The notes: generated by a model from the letters alone, not told the origin. Shown: positions 50,609 to 60,071, numbered from the stretch's first letter. The stretch: DNA of 64,000 bases from Mageeibacillus sp. UBA4314 (GCA_002394605.1 DGUI01000033.1:70028-134027); one strand, 5' to 3'. A program made the numbers and translations.

Positions 50609-50622
50609 CGAACAAATGTTTT
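50609..50622 (+). promoter_or_regulatory. LexA (SOS) box of recA
   Basis: cgaacaaatgtttt fits 13 of 14 positions of the Gram-positive LexA consensus CGAACRNRYGTTYC. It lies about +10 to +23 of the recA transcript, where a bound repressor would block RNA polymerase. Confidence 0.8.
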
Positions 50623-50635
50623 TTGGAGGCGAACA

Positions 50636-51757
50636 ATGGCAAAGAGTAAGAATACAAGTAAGAACAGCGTAACCCCCGTCACAGATCAGTCAGAACGCAA
50701 GAAGGCCCTGGATGCTGCTCTCGCACAGATCGAGAAGCAGTTTGGACAGGGTGCGGTAATGAGGCTCGGTGATAAGAGCAATGTACAGGTTGATTCCATT
50801 TCCACGGGAGCTCTCTCTCTCGATATGGCACTCGGGATCGGCGGACTTCCCAGAGGAAGGATCATCGAGATCTACGGACCTGAATCTTCAGGTAAGACAA
50901 CAGTAGCGCTTCACTGTGTTGCAGAAGCTCAGAAGCAGGGCGGGTCGTGTGCATATATTGATGCTGAGCATGCTCTTGATCCGGTATATGCAGCGGCGAT
51001 CGGAGTCGATGTTGACAACCTCATCCTCTCACAGCCTGATACCGGTGAGCAGGGTCTTGATATCTGTGAGACTCTCGTCAGATCCGGATGCATCGATGTT
51101 ATCGTAATCGACTCTGTTGCAGCCCTGGTTCCCAAGGCTGAGATCGAAGGCGATATGGGTGATTCCCATGTGGGTCTTCAGGCAAGGCTCATGAGCCAGG
51201 CTCTCCGTAAGCTTGCAGGTATCGTATCCAAGTCAGGAACGATCTGCATCTTCATCAACCAGCTCCGTGAGAAGGTAGGCGTTATGTTTGGTAATCCCGA
51301 GACTACTCCCGGCGGACGTGCGTTGAAGTTCTACGCATCCGTAAGACTTGATGTCAGAAGAGTCGAGTCCCTGAGGAACGGTACTGAAGTCATCGGTAAC
51401 CATACAAGAGTCAAGGTTGTTAAGAACAAGGTCGCACCTCCGTTCAAGGAAGCTGAATTCGATATCTTCTACGGTAAGGGCATCTCATCAGAGAGTTGCA
51501 TAATCGACCTGGCTGTCGAGAACAATATCATCGAGAAGAGTGGATCCTGGTTCTCATATAAGGGTGATAAGATCGCTCAGGGCAAGGATAATACCCGTAT
51601 CTATCTTGAGAATAATCCTGAGATCCGTAAGGAGATCGAGGATATGATCAGAGATTCCTACAAGCCTTCGGATGAAGTCATCCCGGATGATGCTGCAGAT
51701 GATGAAGAGTTCGATGAGGATGCAGATGACGATATCCTCGGCATCGATGTTGACTGA
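50636..51757 (+). CDS. recA: Recombinase RecA
   Basis: 373 residues. Walker A GPESSGKT (81-88), MAW-like region, Walker B VIVIDSVAALVPKAE, L2 loop NQLREKVGVMFGNPETTPGG. Forms ATP-dependent filaments on ssDNA for recombination and SOS induction. An acidic C-terminal tail (DDAADDEEFDEDADDD) is longer than usual. ttggagg precedes ATG. Stop shares one base with the recX start. Confidence 0.98.
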   Translation: MAKSKNTSKNSVTPVTDQSERKKALDAALAQIEKQFGQGAVMRLGDKSNVQVDSISTGALSLDMALGIGGLPRGRIIEIYGPESSGKTTVALHCVAEAQKQGGSCAYIDAEHALDPVYAAAIGVDVDNLILSQPDTGEQGLDICETLVRSGCIDVIVIDSVAALVPKAEIEGDMGDSHVGLQARLMSQALRKLAGIVSKSGTICIFINQLREKVGVMFGNPETTPGGRALKFYASVRLDVRRVESLRNGTEVIGNHTRVKVVKNKVAPPFKEAEFDIFYGKGISSESCIIDLAVENNIIEKSGSWFSYKGDKIAQGKDNTRIYLENNPEIRKEIEDMIRDSYKPSDEVIPDDAADDEEFDEDADDDILGIDVD

Positions 51758-52218
51758 TGAACTCATCTGATACTTACAGGCAGGCATTGTCCTGTGCGGT
51801 CAAGCATATCGGCATAGCAACATATTCTTCAGGGAAGATACGTGTCTATCTTATCGAACACGGCTTCTCTGAAGATGTAGCCGGTGCCGTTGTATCGGAA
51901 CTGATCGAGCGGGAATACATCAATGACCGTAAGGCTTCGAGGAAGGTCTTGATATCAAGGACCGGCAAGAAGCAGGAGAGCAGGGATTATATCCTTAAGC
52001 GCCTTCTGGCAGCAGGCATTGACAGAACTGTCGCTGAGGAAGTAACAGCAGAGCTTCCTTCTGATGCAAAGACATGTTATCAGCTTTTTGAGTCGCTCGG
52101 CTATACTGAAGACAGCGATGAGATAAGGTCAGAGATGATCAATACGGCTGTAAGGCGGGGATATCCGTATGAGTTGGCAAGCAGTGTGTATGGTGTCTGG
52201 TCACAGGGGTTATGCTGA
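51757..52218 (+). CDS. recX: RecX-family regulator of RecA
   Basis: 153 residues, helical three-repeat family. Seen: ALSCAVKHIGIATYSSGKIRVYLIEHGFSEDVAGAVVSELIEREYINDRKAS and the second repeat SRDYILKRLLAAGIDRTVAEEVT. RecX inhibits or caps RecA filaments. Begins within the recA stop (tgATGa), so translationally coupled. Confidence 0.88.
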   Translation: MNSSDTYRQALSCAVKHIGIATYSSGKIRVYLIEHGFSEDVAGAVVSELIEREYINDRKASRKVLISRTGKKQESRDYILKRLLAAGIDRTVAEEVTAELPSDAKTCYQLFESLGYTEDSDEIRSEMINTAVRRGYPYELASSVYGVWSQGLC

Positions 52219-52682
52219 TAAGATCATTACGTGATGATGAGACCGGTATCCTTAAGGATTTCCTGTATGAAGCGATATTTGTACCGGAAGGCATGACTCC
52301 TCCTCCGCGGGATATTATCGATCGGCCTGAACTTAGCTTGTATTATGAGAATTTTGGTTCATTTGCAGGTGATAACTGCGTTGTTGCAGAGTGTGATGGG
52401 CAAGTCGTTGGCGCCTGTTGGTCGCGCATCATGAAGGACTATGGACATATTGACGATGATACGCCTTCTCTGGCCATATCTCTTTACGGGGATTACAGGG
52501 GAAGAGGCATAGGGGCTAAGCTTCTTGCTTCCATGCTCGGACTGCTCAGATCTCAGGGATACAGAAGGACATCTCTTGCCGTTCAGAAGGCAAACCGTGC
52601 GGTAGGTCTGTATAAGAAGTGCGGGTTTGCTATAATTGATTCTAATGACGAAGAATACATTATGGCTTGTGATCTTCAATAG
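52212..52682 (+). CDS. GNAT-family N-acetyltransferase
   Basis: 156 residues. GNAT core with acetyl-CoA loop in LYGDYRGRGIGAKLLASMLG (R/Q-x-x-G-x-G/A) and the C-terminal VQKANRAVGLYKKCGFAI. Substrate unknown. Overlaps recX by 7 bases. Confidence 0.88.
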   Translation: MLIRSLRDDETGILKDFLYEAIFVPEGMTPPPRDIIDRPELSLYYENFGSFAGDNCVVAECDGQVVGACWSRIMKDYGHIDDDTPSLAISLYGDYRGRGIGAKLLASMLGLLRSQGYRRTSLAVQKANRAVGLYKKCGFAIIDSNDEEYIMACDLQ

Positions 52683-52697
52683 CATATGGAGTGTTAT

Positions 52698-53366
52698 ATG
52701 ACAGATGATATCAATGAGATCAGGGATTACCTCAGATCCAATCAGGATATGGGATACAGGGAGCTCCAGATAAGGACGATCCCCAACATCCGGCCTGATA
52801 AGATCATAGGTGTCAGAACGCCCGTCTTAAGGGCTTATGCCAAGGGGATTTCCTCAGGTTACCTTGATATGCTCCCTCATATGTATTTCGAAGAGGATCA
52901 GCTACATGCTTTCGTAATATCGGGCATCAAGGACTTTGATAAGTGCATAAGTGAGGTTGACAGATTCCTTCCGTATGTTGATAACTGGGCAACCTGTGAC
53001 CAGATGAGCCCGAAGGTGTTTGCTAAGCACAGGCTGCAGCTCATGGATCATATCAGGAGATGGATCACAAGTGACAGGACTTATATGGTCAGGTTTGCGG
53101 TCAAGATGCTGATGGATCATTTCCTTGACGATGATTTTGATCCCAAGTATCCGGAGATGGTCCTCAAGGTCAGATCTGATGAATACTACATTCAGATGAT
53201 GGTCGCCTGGTACTTTGCTACTGCTCTTGCCAAGCAATATGACAATGTGCTCTATGTAATGGAAGAACACAAGCTGGATAAGGCTGTTCATAAGATGACA
53301 GTCCGCAAATGCATTGACAGCTTCAGGATCAGTGATGACCATAAGAAATATTTGCGCTCATTATAG
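52698..53366 (+). CDS. DNA alkylation repair protein (AlkD-like)
   Basis: 222 residues, HEAT-like repeats. Typical segments: GVRTPVLRAYAK, EEDQLHAFVISGI, FLPYVDNWATCDQMSPKVF and DDFDPKYPEM. AlkD-type glycosylases remove alkylated purines; this branch is small and its activity is unproven. ATG 52698 is chosen (ggag 6 bases upstream) over ATG 52686. Same run as recA-recX-GNAT, giving a repair-flavoured cluster. Confidence 0.87.
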   Translation: MTDDINEIRDYLRSNQDMGYRELQIRTIPNIRPDKIIGVRTPVLRAYAKGISSGYLDMLPHMYFEEDQLHAFVISGIKDFDKCISEVDRFLPYVDNWATCDQMSPKVFAKHRLQLMDHIRRWITSDRTYMVRFAVKMLMDHFLDDDFDPKYPEMVLKVRSDEYYIQMMVAWYFATALAKQYDNVLYVMEEHKLDKAVHKMTVRKCIDSFRISDDHKKYLRSL

Positions 53367-53374
53367 GATACATA

Positions 53375-53383
53375 TGCTATAAT
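53375..53383 (+). promoter_or_regulatory. Extended -10 promoter of rimO
   Basis: TGC-TATAAT (hexamer 53378-53383). Expected start 53390-53391, leaving only 3-4 nt before ATG 53394 and no Shine-Dalgarno: nearly leaderless. Confidence 0.55.
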
Positions 53384-53393
53384 CGTTAGCATT

Positions 53394-54755
53394 ATGAATA
53401 CTTCAGACGTTAATATTACATTGATCGCATTAGGTTGTTCCAAGAATCTTGTCGATGCAGAGTGCATGATAAGTATCCTCAAGGATAATGGATATCAGGT
53501 GGTTAACGACATCGATGATTCAGATGTTGTTATCATCAATACATGCGGTTTTATCGAATCGGCTAAGAAGGAAGCCATCGATACGATACTGGAATGCGCT
53601 GACCACAAGGACGGCAACGGCCGACTGAAATACATAGTCGTTACAGGTTGTCTCTCACAGCGTTATCCTGACGAGATCATCAGCGAGATGCCTGAAGTTG
53701 ATGCTGTTGTGGGAACCGCTCATTATCAGGATATCTGCAAAGTCATCGAGGAGCTGTACGGCAGGGATAACAGGACGGAAGCAGTCAGGTTTGTGTCCGC
53801 TTCAGGAAGCCTGGAGCACCTCAATGTGAATAAAGCAGTATCTACGGACAGTTTTGCCTGGGTCAAGATAGGGGAAGGGTGTCTTCACAGATGTGCATTC
53901 TGTGCTATTCCTCTCATCAGAGGAAGCTTTAAGTCCAGGAAGATGGAAGATATCATAGCTGAGGTCAAGGTCCTGGCTTCCAAGGGTTACAAAGAGATCG
54001 ATCTGGCGGCCCAGGATACTACCAATTATGGCGTGGATCTGTATAAGAAGAGAATGACCGCTGAGCTTATCCATGAGATCTCTAAGATCGACGGGATCGA
54101 GCTTATAAGAGTCATGTATGGCTATATCGACGGCATTACTGACGAATTGATCAATGAAGTGGCTGGTAATCCCAAGGCTGCTCATTACTTCGATATTCCG
54201 ATCCAGCATGGCTGTGACAGGATCCTTAAGGCAATGAACAGATCTGATACTGAAGAGAAGATATCTTCCAGACTTGCCATGATAAGGGAGAAGATCCCTG
54301 ATGCCGTGATAAGGACAACGGTCATGGTGGGATTTCCCGGCGAGACTGAAGAAGATTTCGGTAAGCTTAAGGAGAATCTGGCCAAGTGGCAGTTCGACAG
54401 GCTCGGATGCTTTGTTTTCTCGCCTGAAGAAGGTACAAAGGCTTATGATATGCCGGATCAGGTGCCTGAGGATATCAAATTAAGGCGGTATGAGGAGATA
54501 TATGAGCTTCAGAGGGGCATCTCACGGGAGAAGACGAAGAAGAGAATCGGTGAGGAAACCATTGTAACTATTGATTCTATTTCTGAAGATGGTATATTTT
54601 ACAGAGGACGAAGTTACGGAGAGGCTCCGGAGGATGATCCGGTTATCTTTGTTTTGGTCCCTGATAATGAATATAAGGAACTTGATATAGGCGGCCGTTA
54701 TAAGGTCAGGATCGTTGACAGTTCCGATTATGATATGACTGGAGTGTTGATATGA
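53394..54755 (+). CDS. rimO: Ribosomal protein S12 methylthiotransferase RimO
   Basis: 453 residues. N-terminal UPF0004 domain with three Cys (C15 in LGCSKNLVDAE, C51 in NTCGFI, C86 in GCLSQRYP), radical SAM C163-xxx-C167-xx-C170 (CLHRCAFC), C-terminal TRAM domain. The CSKNLVDAE signature separates RimO from MiaB. Adds a methylthio group to Asp of S12. Overlaps pgsA by 4 bases. Confidence 0.95.
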   Translation: MNTSDVNITLIALGCSKNLVDAECMISILKDNGYQVVNDIDDSDVVIINTCGFIESAKKEAIDTILECADHKDGNGRLKYIVVTGCLSQRYPDEIISEMPEVDAVVGTAHYQDICKVIEELYGRDNRTEAVRFVSASGSLEHLNVNKAVSTDSFAWVKIGEGCLHRCAFCAIPLIRGSFKSRKMEDIIAEVKVLASKGYKEIDLAAQDTTNYGVDLYKKRMTAELIHEISKIDGIELIRVMYGYIDGITDELINEVAGNPKAAHYFDIPIQHGCDRILKAMNRSDTEEKISSRLAMIREKIPDAVIRTTVMVGFPGETEEDFGKLKENLAKWQFDRLGCFVFSPEEGTKAYDMPDQVPEDIKLRRYEEIYELQRGISREKTKKRIGEETIVTIDSISEDGIFYRGRSYGEAPEDDPVIFVLVPDNEYKELDIGGRYKVRIVDSSDYDMTGVLI

Positions 54756-55375
54756 ATCTACCTAATAGACTGTCTTTGGTTAGGATCGTCCTGATTCCTT
54801 TCGCATTGCTGTTTATGCTGCCTGTAAGGATATACGGCTACGAGCCTGTGGGCTGGAACTCTTTTATCAGAAGCGACGGAATGACGATCGCCGGAGTTAT
54901 CTTCATCCTTGCATCGATCACGGATTTCCTCGATGGACAGATCGCCAGAAGGAAGAACCTTGTTACCAATCTCGGTAAGTTTTTGGATCCTCTTGCTGAT
55001 AAGGTGCTCGTTATCGGCGTTCTTCTGGGATTCCTGGCTTTGGGCAGGATCAATGCATGGTGCGTGCTCATCATCGTGTTCAGAGACTTCATGATGTCCG
55101 GCATCAGGCTTCTTGCAGCAACAAAGGGCGAAGTCATGGCTGCCAAGATGATCGGCAAGGTAAAGACTGCTGTTCAGATGGTCGCTATCAGCTATCTCTT
55201 CTTCGAACCGCTGCTCTTGAAGGGTATCATGAACATAGAGTATGTTAACCCGCTTCCTGTTAATGCCATCACGATAATCGGCGATACATTGTTCTATCTC
55301 TGCGTCATCCTGACGATCATATCAGGACTTGATTACCTTATTAAGAATCTTTCCCTTTTTAAAGATTCGAAGTAA
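54752..55375 (+). CDS. pgsA: CDP-diacylglycerol--glycerol-3-phosphate 3-phosphatidyltransferase
   Basis: 207 residues, four to five membrane helices. Perfect CDP-alcohol phosphotransferase motif: Asp58, Asp61-Gly62, Ala65-Arg66, Gly75, Asp79, Asp83. Makes phosphatidylglycerol phosphate in the membrane. rimO-pgsA order is common in Clostridia. An insertion around 30-43 (EPVGWNSFIRSDGM) is typical for this group. Confidence 0.95.
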   Translation: MNLPNRLSLVRIVLIPFALLFMLPVRIYGYEPVGWNSFIRSDGMTIAGVIFILASITDFLDGQIARRKNLVTNLGKFLDPLADKVLVIGVLLGFLALGRINAWCVLIIVFRDFMMSGIRLLAATKGEVMAAKMIGKVKTAVQMVAISYLFFEPLLLKGIMNIEYVNPLPVNAITIIGDTLFYLCVILTIISGLDYLIKNLSLFKDSK

Positions 55376-55399
55376 TTATAGTATTTTTTAAATTAACTA

Positions 55400-55435
55400 T
55401 TGACAATTTCGGGTAGTTACATTAAAAGTAATGTA
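55400..55435 (+). promoter_or_regulatory. acpP promoter with an overlapping dyad operator
   Basis: TTGACA at 55400-55405. Between it and the start codon lies a perfect dyad tacatta-aaag-taatgta (55418-55435) that covers the -10 position (taaaag/ttaaaa). A DNA-binding repressor of fatty-acid genes could act here; the sequence does not match the FapR consensus that I know. Confidence 0.5.
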
Positions 55436-55470
55436 GATTGTTCATCAATCACATTTTGGAGGTATCAAAA

Positions 55471-55716
55471 ATGACAAGAGAAGAATTATTTGACAGCATT
55501 AAGACAATGATCGTTGATCAGCTCGGCGTTGATGAGTCAACAATCACTGAAGATTCATCATTCATTGATGATCTCAATGCTGATTCACTTGATATGGTTG
55601 AACTCGTTATGGCTATGGAGCAGGAATTCGATATCGAGATCCCTGACGATGTAGCAGAGAAGGTTTCTACAGTTAAGGATGCAATCGATTATATCAAGGG
55701 TCTCGAGGAGCAGTAA
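55471..55716 (+). CDS. acpP: Acyl carrier protein
   Basis: 81 residues, acidic four-helix protein. Phosphopantetheine attachment at Ser39 in LNADSLDMVELV. Carries growing acyl chains in fatty-acid synthesis. ttttggaggt before ATG 55471. Followed by a terminator and then rnc. Confidence 0.97.
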   Translation: MTREELFDSIKTMIVDQLGVDESTITEDSSFIDDLNADSLDMVELVMAMEQEFDIEIPDDVAEKVSTVKDAIDYIKGLEEQ

Positions 55717-55732
55717 TATCTGTCAAGAATAA

Positions 55733-55775
55733 CCCATAATAGCTGGATGCATCTGCATTCAGCTATTATTTTTTT
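55733..55775 (+). terminator. Terminator/attenuator between acpP and rnc
   Basis: Stem ataatagctg-gatgc / gcatt-cagctattat with tail of seven T (to 55775). The rnc ribosome site tgaggtgg begins in this tail, so read-through supplies rnc. Confidence 0.85.
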
Positions 55776-55787
55776 GAGGTGGCGATA

Positions 55788-56498
55788 ATGAGTGAAGTTG
55801 ATTATTCCGTATTGGAATCCAAGCTCGGCTATAAGTTCAATGACATCGGACTTCTTGAGACGGCGTTCACCCATACGACATATGTCTTCGAGAATGGCGG
55901 TGAGCATTATCAGTCCAACCAGAGGCTAGAGTTCATCGGTGATGCCGTTCTTGATGTGATCGTCGGCGAGATGATCTATAACGACAAGCCGTACTGCGAT
56001 GAGGGTTTCCTGTCCAAGACGAGGAGCGCGGCAGTCTGCGAGCGTTCGTTTGCTGAGATCGCAAGGGCATTGGATTTTGGAGAATACCTGCTCCTGGGCA
56101 AGGGCGAAGACTTAAGCGGCGGAAGGGACAAGGATTCCAATCTGGCAGATTGTTTTGAAGCAGTAATAGCAGCTGTGTATTTCGATGGCGGCATGGAAGC
56201 GTGTAAGACTGTAATTTATAAAAATCTTTCCGATACTGTCAATAAGGCAATAAATGGTGAGATCTTTATGGACTACAAGAGCAAGCTCCTTGAGATATCC
56301 CAGAGCAGGGGGCATAAGCACGCGATCTCTTTCGTGATATCGGATGAGAGGGGACCGGCTCACCAGAAGGAATTTGACTGCGAAGTGTATGCTGACGAGC
56401 TCTTTCTGGCTAAAGCTACGGGTCACAGCAAGAAGGATGCCGAGCAGAAAGCTGCAAAAGCGGCGATCAAAGTCTATAATACAACTTTTGTGGTATAA
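55788..56498 (+). CDS. rnc: Ribonuclease III
   Basis: 236 residues. Catalytic signature NQRLEFIGDAVLD (44-56; Glu48, Asp52), second acidic pair around DCFEAVIAAVYFDGG, and C-terminal dsRNA-binding domain (DYKSKLLEISQSRGHKHAISFVIS ... AKATGHSKKDAEQKAAKAAI). Cleaves double-stranded RNA (rRNA, antisense duplexes). ATG 55788 is 6 bases after tgaggtgg; a GTG at 55779 overlaps that site and is rejected. Confidence 0.96.
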   Translation: MSEVDYSVLESKLGYKFNDIGLLETAFTHTTYVFENGGEHYQSNQRLEFIGDAVLDVIVGEMIYNDKPYCDEGFLSKTRSAAVCERSFAEIARALDFGEYLLLGKGEDLSGGRDKDSNLADCFEAVIAAVYFDGGMEACKTVIYKNLSDTVNKAINGEIFMDYKSKLLEISQSRGHKHAISFVISDERGPAHQKEFDCEVYADELFLAKATGHSKKDAEQKAAKAAIKVYNTTFVV

Positions 56499-56499
56499 T
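56491..56499 (+). promoter_or_regulatory. Extended -10 promoter of smc, +1 at the start codon
   Basis: TGG-TATAAT at 56491-56499 (the hexamer 56494-56499 includes the rnc stop codon). The expected +1 is 56506, the A of the smc ATG, and there is no Shine-Dalgarno. Confidence 0.55.
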
Positions 56500-56505
56500 T
56501 AGGCG

Positions 56506-59500
56506 ATGTATCTCAAACGAATCGAAATTCAGGGTTTTAAATCATTTCCTGAGAACACTCTAATCGAGTTCGATACGGGAATGACGGCTATAGTAGGGCC
56601 TAACGGAAGCGGTAAATCAAATGTTACCGATGCTATACGTTGGGTCCTGGGTGAACAGAGCGCAAAATCCCTCCGCGGCGGTAAGATGGAGGACGTTATC
56701 TTCAATGGTACTGCAACGCGTAAGGCCATGAACTACGCCGAAGTTACCCTGACGCTTGATAATGTCGATAAGTATATCGATTATGATTTCCCCGAGATAC
56801 AGATAACAAGAAGACTCTACCGCTCGGGAGAGAGCGAATACCAGATCAATAAGGTAAACTGCAGGCTGAAGGACATCGTAAACCTGTTCCTTGATACCGG
56901 TATCGGTAAGGACGGTTATTCGATCGTCGGTCAGGGCCGTGTCGATGAGATCCTGTCCACAAAGTCTGAGGACAGACGATATGTCATCGAGGAAGCTGCA
57001 GGTATAGTTAAGTATAAGGTCCGCAAAGAGGAGGCTGAGCGTAAGCTCTCACATACTGAACAGAACCTGCTGAGGATCGATGATGTCTTAGCTGAGATCA
57101 ATGAGCGCTTCGGGCCTCTTGAGGAACAGAGCAAAAAGGCAATAAAGTACCATAAGATCTATGAATCGATGAAGACCAAGGATATCTCACTCCTTGTCCA
57201 CAGGATAGATGAGGCAAATGCCGCCATGGGTGATTCCGCTTCCGTTAAAGCTCAGCTCGAAGCAGAGATCAAAGAGCAGGAAGACCGCTTCGTAGCTCTC
57301 CGTAAAGAGAATATGGAGCTTACGCAGAAGAGCGAGAAGCTTGAAGAGACGATCGAAGACAGACGTCAGGAGTTATCTGACATCACTGAGAGACAGTATG
57401 AGATCAATTCAGACCGCAAAGTCCTTATAGAGCGAATAAACCAGACTAAGAAGGATATCGAAGAGGCCGGCTCCGAGAATGAGGAGACCCTTACGGCGAT
57501 CGCAGAACTGGAGAATGAACGCCGCGGATATCTCGATAAGGCTGACAAGATCCTCGGCGACTGTAATGAAGCAAAGAAGGAATCTGAGAAGCTTGCCAAA
57601 GAACGTGATATGGTGCTCGGCGATTACGAGAAGGAAGAGAAGAGCAGGAGTGCTGCAAGAGTCTGGATCGAGAAGAAGACGGATGAACTCTACAAGTGCC
57701 GTGAGAACAAGCAGGCAACATCAGCAAAGATCGAATCGATGAATGAGCAGATCAAGAGATTTGCCGATCAGATGAATAATATTAAGCTCGGAAGGAATGA
57801 GCTTGACGGACTTCTTGACGAAGCTGATAAGCGCTGGAAAGAGATGACCAAGTCTGAAGGCGAAGTCCAGGATGATATAAATGCCAGGAATGAGAAGCTA
57901 AAGCTCCTTACCGATAAGCAGATGGAGCTCAACAAGTTTTTCGAAGTGCATAACAACGAGTTCCTGTCGACCGTTTCAAGGCTCCGCGCTTTGAAAGATC
58001 TCGACAAGAGGAAGGAAGGTTACCAGGAATCCGTCAGACGCCTTATCGAAGCCACATCTTCATCAGAAGTCATGAGCAAGAAGATCGTAGGTGTGTTAGG
58101 AGACCTTATAACCGTTGATAAGAAGTACGAGACAGCGATAGAGATCGCTTTAGGCTCTGCCATTCATAACGTTGTAACGAGGAAAGAGAAGGATGCGGCA
58201 GATCTTATCGACCTGCTGAAGACTAACAGGCTCGGAAGAGTTACGTTCCTTCCCATCGAGAATATCAAGGCGCGACCGATACCTGCCGATATTGATGCAA
58301 AGGCATCGATCGTTCCCGGATATATCAATACTGCCGATGAGCTCGTTAAGTGCGATAAGCAGTTAGATGACATTATCTCCAACCTTTTGGGAAGGATAAT
58401 CATCGCAGATGATCTCGATAATGCGAGAGCGATCGCCAGGAAGACAGATCATCAGGTCAAGGTCATTACGCTTGAAGGTGATTCAGTCAACCCGGGCGGG
58501 TCTCTTACGGGCGGCAGCACAAGGAAACAGGGCGTAGGTATCCTCGGTAGGTCAAGAGAGATCGATGAACTTACCAAGAAGTCTGATGATCTTGAGGCAA
58601 AGCTGTCTGACAATGAGACAAACAGACAGGAGATAGACGATAAGATCGGTACGGTCAACAGGGAGATCATGCTGCTCGGCGAACAGCTTAAGTATTTCTC
58701 TCTTGAGCGGGTGAAGGCAGAGACTGATTTTGGCAACATCAAGACCAAGATCGATGAGAGCATAAGCCAGAACGAGGAGATAGAGAGGCTCTTAAAGCAG
58801 ATATCCACCGATAAGCTCCGTCTTGAAGACGATCTTGAGGAATTGGGCAGGATCGAGAACGACATCAACAACGAACTCGAAGACAAGAGAGAGAGCAGCA
58901 AGTCGCAGGATGCCAAGGCTCAGGGCTTTACAGAGAAGCTCGATAAGATCAGAGAGAGACTGTCTGAACTTTCTTCTCTGTCCGAGAGGCTCATTGCAGA
59001 GCGTAACGGTGTTCTCAATCTGGCAGAGCATATACAGAGCCAGATCGACGCGAACAAGGCTGAGATCGGTTCCAGGACGGACGAGATCAAGGAGAACACC
59101 AAGGTCGTAAAGCAGCTTGAATCCGAGATGGCTTCATTTGACAAAGAATTAGAGAAGCTCAAGGTGACAGAGTCTGAGATGCAGAAGAAGATCAGTGAGC
59201 TCAACGAGGAGAAGGAGAAGGTCGATAAGAGCATGTCCGGCTTTGTCGATAATCTCACATCCATAAGCGATTCTATCAATAACCTGAACAATAGGCTCAG
59301 CAGCCATGTTTCCAAGTACGATAAATACATCACGGATATCGATCTGTCCAAGAACAGGCTCTGGGAGGACTATGAGGTCACCTACGATAATGTTAAGGAT
59401 GAGGCTGAGAAGGTCGATGACGCTGCCGCTCTTGCCAAGGAAGTCTCAAAGCTCCGCAGTGAGATCAAGAATATCGGTCCGGTCAATCTGGAATCCGTTG

Positions 59501-60063
59501 ACGAATTCCGCGAACTGTCTGAGAGACTTGAGTTCATGACTAACCAGCGCAACGATATCGCCAAAGCCAAGGCTGATCTGGAGAAGGTCATCTCTGACCT
59601 CATTTCAGAGATGCAGCAGCAGTTCATCACACAGTTTGAGATCATCAACAATAACTTTAAGCGCGTGTTCTTCGACCTGTTTGGCGGCGGAACGGCCGAG
59701 GTAGTACTTGATTCCGAGGATGTTTTAGAATGCAACATCGAGATCAAGGCTCAGCCCCCGGGAAAGAAGCTTCAGAGCCTTACGCTCCTGTCGGGTGGTG
59801 AGAGGTGTCTTACGGCCATCGCGCTCCTGTTTGGTATACTGGAACTCAAGCCGTCGCCTTTCGTAATCCTCGATGAGGTAGAAGCGGCGCTCGATGATGT
59901 TAACGTATCACGTTTCACGGACTTCGTCCGCAGGTACTGTGTTAAGTCGCAGTTCATACTCGTCACACATCGAAAGGGCACAATGGAGGCATGTGACCGC
60001 ATGTACGGCGTAACGATGGCCGAGCGCGGCATCTCCAAGATCCTGTCGATGAGGTTAAGCTAG
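56506..60063 (+). CDS. smc: Chromosome segregation protein SMC
   Basis: 1185 residues, full length. Walker A GPNGSGKSNV (31-40), long coiled coils (~165-500 and ~680-1010), hinge ~510-670 (KIVGVLGDLITVDKKYETAIEIALGSAIHNVV), signature TLLSGGERCLTAIAL and Walker B PFVILDEVEAALDD. Condenses and aligns chromosomes with ScpA/ScpB. No ribosome site; see promoter. 8 bases before ftsY. Confidence 0.97.
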   Translation: MYLKRIEIQGFKSFPENTLIEFDTGMTAIVGPNGSGKSNVTDAIRWVLGEQSAKSLRGGKMEDVIFNGTATRKAMNYAEVTLTLDNVDKYIDYDFPEIQITRRLYRSGESEYQINKVNCRLKDIVNLFLDTGIGKDGYSIVGQGRVDEILSTKSEDRRYVIEEAAGIVKYKVRKEEAERKLSHTEQNLLRIDDVLAEINERFGPLEEQSKKAIKYHKIYESMKTKDISLLVHRIDEANAAMGDSASVKAQLEAEIKEQEDRFVALRKENMELTQKSEKLEETIEDRRQELSDITERQYEINSDRKVLIERINQTKKDIEEAGSENEETLTAIAELENERRGYLDKADKILGDCNEAKKESEKLAKERDMVLGDYEKEEKSRSAARVWIEKKTDELYKCRENKQATSAKIESMNEQIKRFADQMNNIKLGRNELDGLLDEADKRWKEMTKSEGEVQDDINARNEKLKLLTDKQMELNKFFEVHNNEFLSTVSRLRALKDLDKRKEGYQESVRRLIEATSSSEVMSKKIVGVLGDLITVDKKYETAIEIALGSAIHNVVTRKEKDAADLIDLLKTNRLGRVTFLPIENIKARPIPADIDAKASIVPGYINTADELVKCDKQLDDIISNLLGRIIIADDLDNARAIARKTDHQVKVITLEGDSVNPGGSLTGGSTRKQGVGILGRSREIDELTKKSDDLEAKLSDNETNRQEIDDKIGTVNREIMLLGEQLKYFSLERVKAETDFGNIKTKIDESISQNEEIERLLKQISTDKLRLEDDLEELGRIENDINNELEDKRESSKSQDAKAQGFTEKLDKIRERLSELSSLSERLIAERNGVLNLAEHIQSQIDANKAEIGSRTDEIKENTKVVKQLESEMASFDKELEKLKVTESEMQKKISELNEEKEKVDKSMSGFVDNLTSISDSINNLNNRLSSHVSKYDKYITDIDLSKNRLWEDYEVTYDNVKDEAEKVDDAAALAKEVSKLRSEIKNIGPVNLESVDEFRELSERLEFMTNQRNDIAKAKADLEKVISDLISEMQQQFITQFEIINNNFKRVFFDLFGGGTAEVVLDSEDVLECNIEIKAQPPGKKLQSLTLLSGGERCLTAIALLFGILELKPSPFVILDEVEAALDDVNVSRFTDFVRRYCVKSQFILVTHRKGTMEACDRMYGVTMAERGISKILSMRLS

Positions 60064-60071
60064 GAGGATAT

